Shown piece after piece: positions 6,108 to 7,521 of a stretch of DNA of 7,521 bases (positions within the stretch are counted from its first letter, which is position 1; each line of letters opens with the position of its first letter). The notes under the pieces were generated by a model, which did not search any database, was not told the DNA's origin, and worked only from the letters and a program-made list of their open reading frames with translations. Made by a program: the position numbers and the translations under genes. Source of the DNA: an uncultured Porphyromonadaceae bacterium (GTDB lineage: Bacteria > Bacteroidota > Bacteroidia > Bacteroidales > Muribaculaceae); assembly GCA_947178245.1 (NCBI GenBank), contig CAMWXO010000069.1, forward strand, positions 1-7,521. The letters run 5' to 3'.

Positions 6108-7521
6108 TCAGGCGTTGATCTGGATTCCCTCAGCCTCGGCTATCCACAGATGCGAGACAGCATCCGATGGCATCCTCCAGTCGCCGCGCGGCGAGAAGGA
6201 CACGGGGCCAACTTTAGGGCCGTCGGGCATGCAGGAGCGTTTAAACTGCTGATTGAAGAATCTTCTCAGGAAGGTCAGAAGCCATTTTTTAATGGTTTCG
6301 CGCGAGAATGTGGGGCGTCCGTCGGCGTATGGGCCTTCGGCGAAAGCCTTGCACGCGAGGGCAAAAATCTTCTGCGGTGTAAAGCCGTTTTTTACAAGAT
6401 GATAGATGAAGAAGTCATGCAGGTCGTAGGGGCCCACGAGGTCTTCCGTCTTCTGTGCTATCTTTCCCTCGCTGTCGGTGGGCGTGAGTTCCGGGCTGAT
6501 GGGAGTGCTCACTATGTCTTCGAGAGTGGCGCGGGTTACTGCATCGTAATCCTGGGCCACGCGCCTCACGAGTGGGCGGATGAGTGTCTTGGGAACTGAG
6601 GCATTGACGCTATACATCGACATGTGGTCTCCATTATACGTACACCAACCCAGGGCAAGTTCGGAGAGGTCTCCGGTGCCCAGCACCATGCCGCCCGTCT
6701 TATTGGCGAGATCCATGAGTATCTGAGTGCGTTCGCGTGCCTGCGAATTTTCGTATGTGGCGTCATGGTTGTCCATGTCCTGACCTATGTCCTTGAAGTG
6801 CTGCTTCACAGCGTCGGCTATACTCACCTCTATGTGGGTTATGCCCATCTGCTTCATGAGTTCCACGGCATTGTTATGGGTGCGGTCTGAAGTTCCGAAG
6901 CCGGGCATGGTCACTCCCAATATTCCCTTGCGGTCGAGTCCGAGATTATCGAATGCTTTCACAGCCACAAGAAGAGCCAGTGTGGAATCAAGTCCTCCCG
7001 AAATGCCGACCACAAGATTCTTGCAGTTGGTGGCGCTCAGGCGCTGTTCCAGCCCCCAGGCCTGCATCGTTATTATCTCCTCGCATTGCTCGTCGAACCT
7101 CACCGGATCTGACGAGAGGAAAGGGTAGGGGTTGATCTCGCGCATCAGGTTGGCCGGCTCGGCGAGTGTCGCCTTGAAGTCTTCCGATCCCAGTGTGGGG
7201 AGCACGAGGTCGTTCTGTCCGAAACTCGACTGGCGCTGGCGCGTATTGCGCAGCAGTTCGATGTCTACGTCGGCCATGCAGTAGCCTTCGGTGCGCAGGA
7301 ATCGCTCTGATTTTGAGAGTATATTACCGTCTTCGGCTATGATGGCGTTGCCGGAGAAGACTAAATCAGTGCTCGATTCTCCCGCACCGGCAGAGGCGTA
7401 GATATATCCGCACTTGCAGCGCGAGGAGCGCTCCTTGATGAGCGAGACAAGATAGGAGTGCTTGTCGATTATCTCGTTGGTGGCGCTCAGGTTGGCTATG
7501 ATGTCGGCTCCTGCCACAGAG
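6108..7521 (-). CDS. nadE: Glutamine-dependent NAD(+) synthase, C-terminal part (5' end outside window)
   Basis: Amidates nicotinic acid adenine dinucleotide to NAD using ATP and ammonia released from glutamine. The frame is open to the window edge. The in-frame GTG at 7517 codes an internal valine (SVAGADIIANLSATNE), so this is a fragment of about 470 codons of a protein usually near 640. It carries the end of the nitrilase-like glutaminase domain; the catalytic Glu, Lys and Cys region should lie upstream and cannot be checked. The synthetase domain begins about codon 130 of the fragment. It contains the pyrophosphate-binding SGGLDS (7001-6984), TMPGFGTSDRTHNNA, YENSQARERTQILMDLAN, LGTGDLSELALGWCTYNGDH and MYSVNASVPKTLIRPLV. 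The C-terminus, with QFKRSCMPDGPKVG and SPRGDWRMPSD, looks complete. It is the first visible gene of the minus-strand cluster, with its promoter outside the window. Confidence 0.96.
   Translation of the reverse strand, partial: SVAGADIIANLSATNEIIDKHSYLVSLIKERSSRCKCGYIYASAGAGESSTDLVFSGNAIIAEDGNILSKSERFLRTEGYCMADVDIELLRNTRQRQSSFGQNDLVLPTLGSEDFKATLAEPANLMREINPYPFLSSDPVRFDEQCEEIITMQAWGLEQRLSATNCKNLVVGISGGLDSTLALLVAVKAFDNLGLDRKGILGVTMPGFGTSDRTHNNAVELMKQMGITHIEVSIADAVKQHFKDIGQDMDNHDATYENSQARERTQILMDLANKTGGMVLGTGDLSELALGWCTYNGDHMSMYSVNASVPKTLIRPLVRRVAQDYDAVTRATLEDIVSTPISPELTPTDSEGKIAQKTEDLVGPYDLHDFFIYHLVKNGFTPQKIFALACKAFAEGPYADGRPTFSRETIKKWLLTFLRRFFNQQFKRSCMPDGPKVGPVSFSPRGDWRMPSDAVSHLWIAEAEGIQINA

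Noticed and set aside
7515..7517. GTG at 7517 as the start of nadE
   Set aside because: The frame remains open upstream to the window edge, and starting here would delete most of the glutaminase domain; the codon is an internal valine.

Overview
The window looks like chromosomal DNA of a Bacteroidota member, most likely order Bacteroidales; a family such as Muribaculaceae is only a guess. Support comes from the GC-moderate, GC3-leaning coding sequence, AT-rich starts without clear Shine-Dalgarno sites, a good match to the Bacteroidales promoter -7 element (TAnnTTTG) before the plus-strand gene, and protein families resembling those I know from Bacteroidales. There is no rRNA, tRNA, CRISPR array, insertion sequence or phage-like gene.

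Layout. Positions 1-168 are an AT-rich, mostly non-coding leader with a likely promoter at 82-113 and, at the very edge, a possible start of a divergent gene. Positions 169-1182 (+) hold a YghZ-type aldo/keto reductase. The rest, 1192-7521, is a tightly packed minus-strand cluster. In transcription order it is nadE (NAD synthase, 5' end beyond the window), tsaC (threonylcarbamoyl-AMP synthase for tRNA t6A), a membrane polyprenyl glycosylphosphotransferase of the WcaJ type, a ClC-family chloride channel/transporter with two CBS domains, and fmt (methionyl-tRNA formyltransferase). Spacings are 37 bp, a 4-bp ATGA overlap, 59 bp with a GC-rich hairpin, and 0 or 9 bp depending on the fmt start. The last gene converges on the reductase with only 9 bp between stop codons.

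Function. The minus-strand cluster is mostly housekeeping: cofactor synthesis, tRNA modification, initiator-tRNA formylation and anion transport. The polysaccharide-priming enzyme stands out because no glycosyltransferase, flippase or chain-length gene lies nearby, although it appears translationally coupled to tsaC. The ClC protein carries substitutions at ion-pathway positions, including Val where transporters have the internal proton glutamate. I see no evidence of a new defence, mobile or regulatory system. The observations below are mostly modest and testable.
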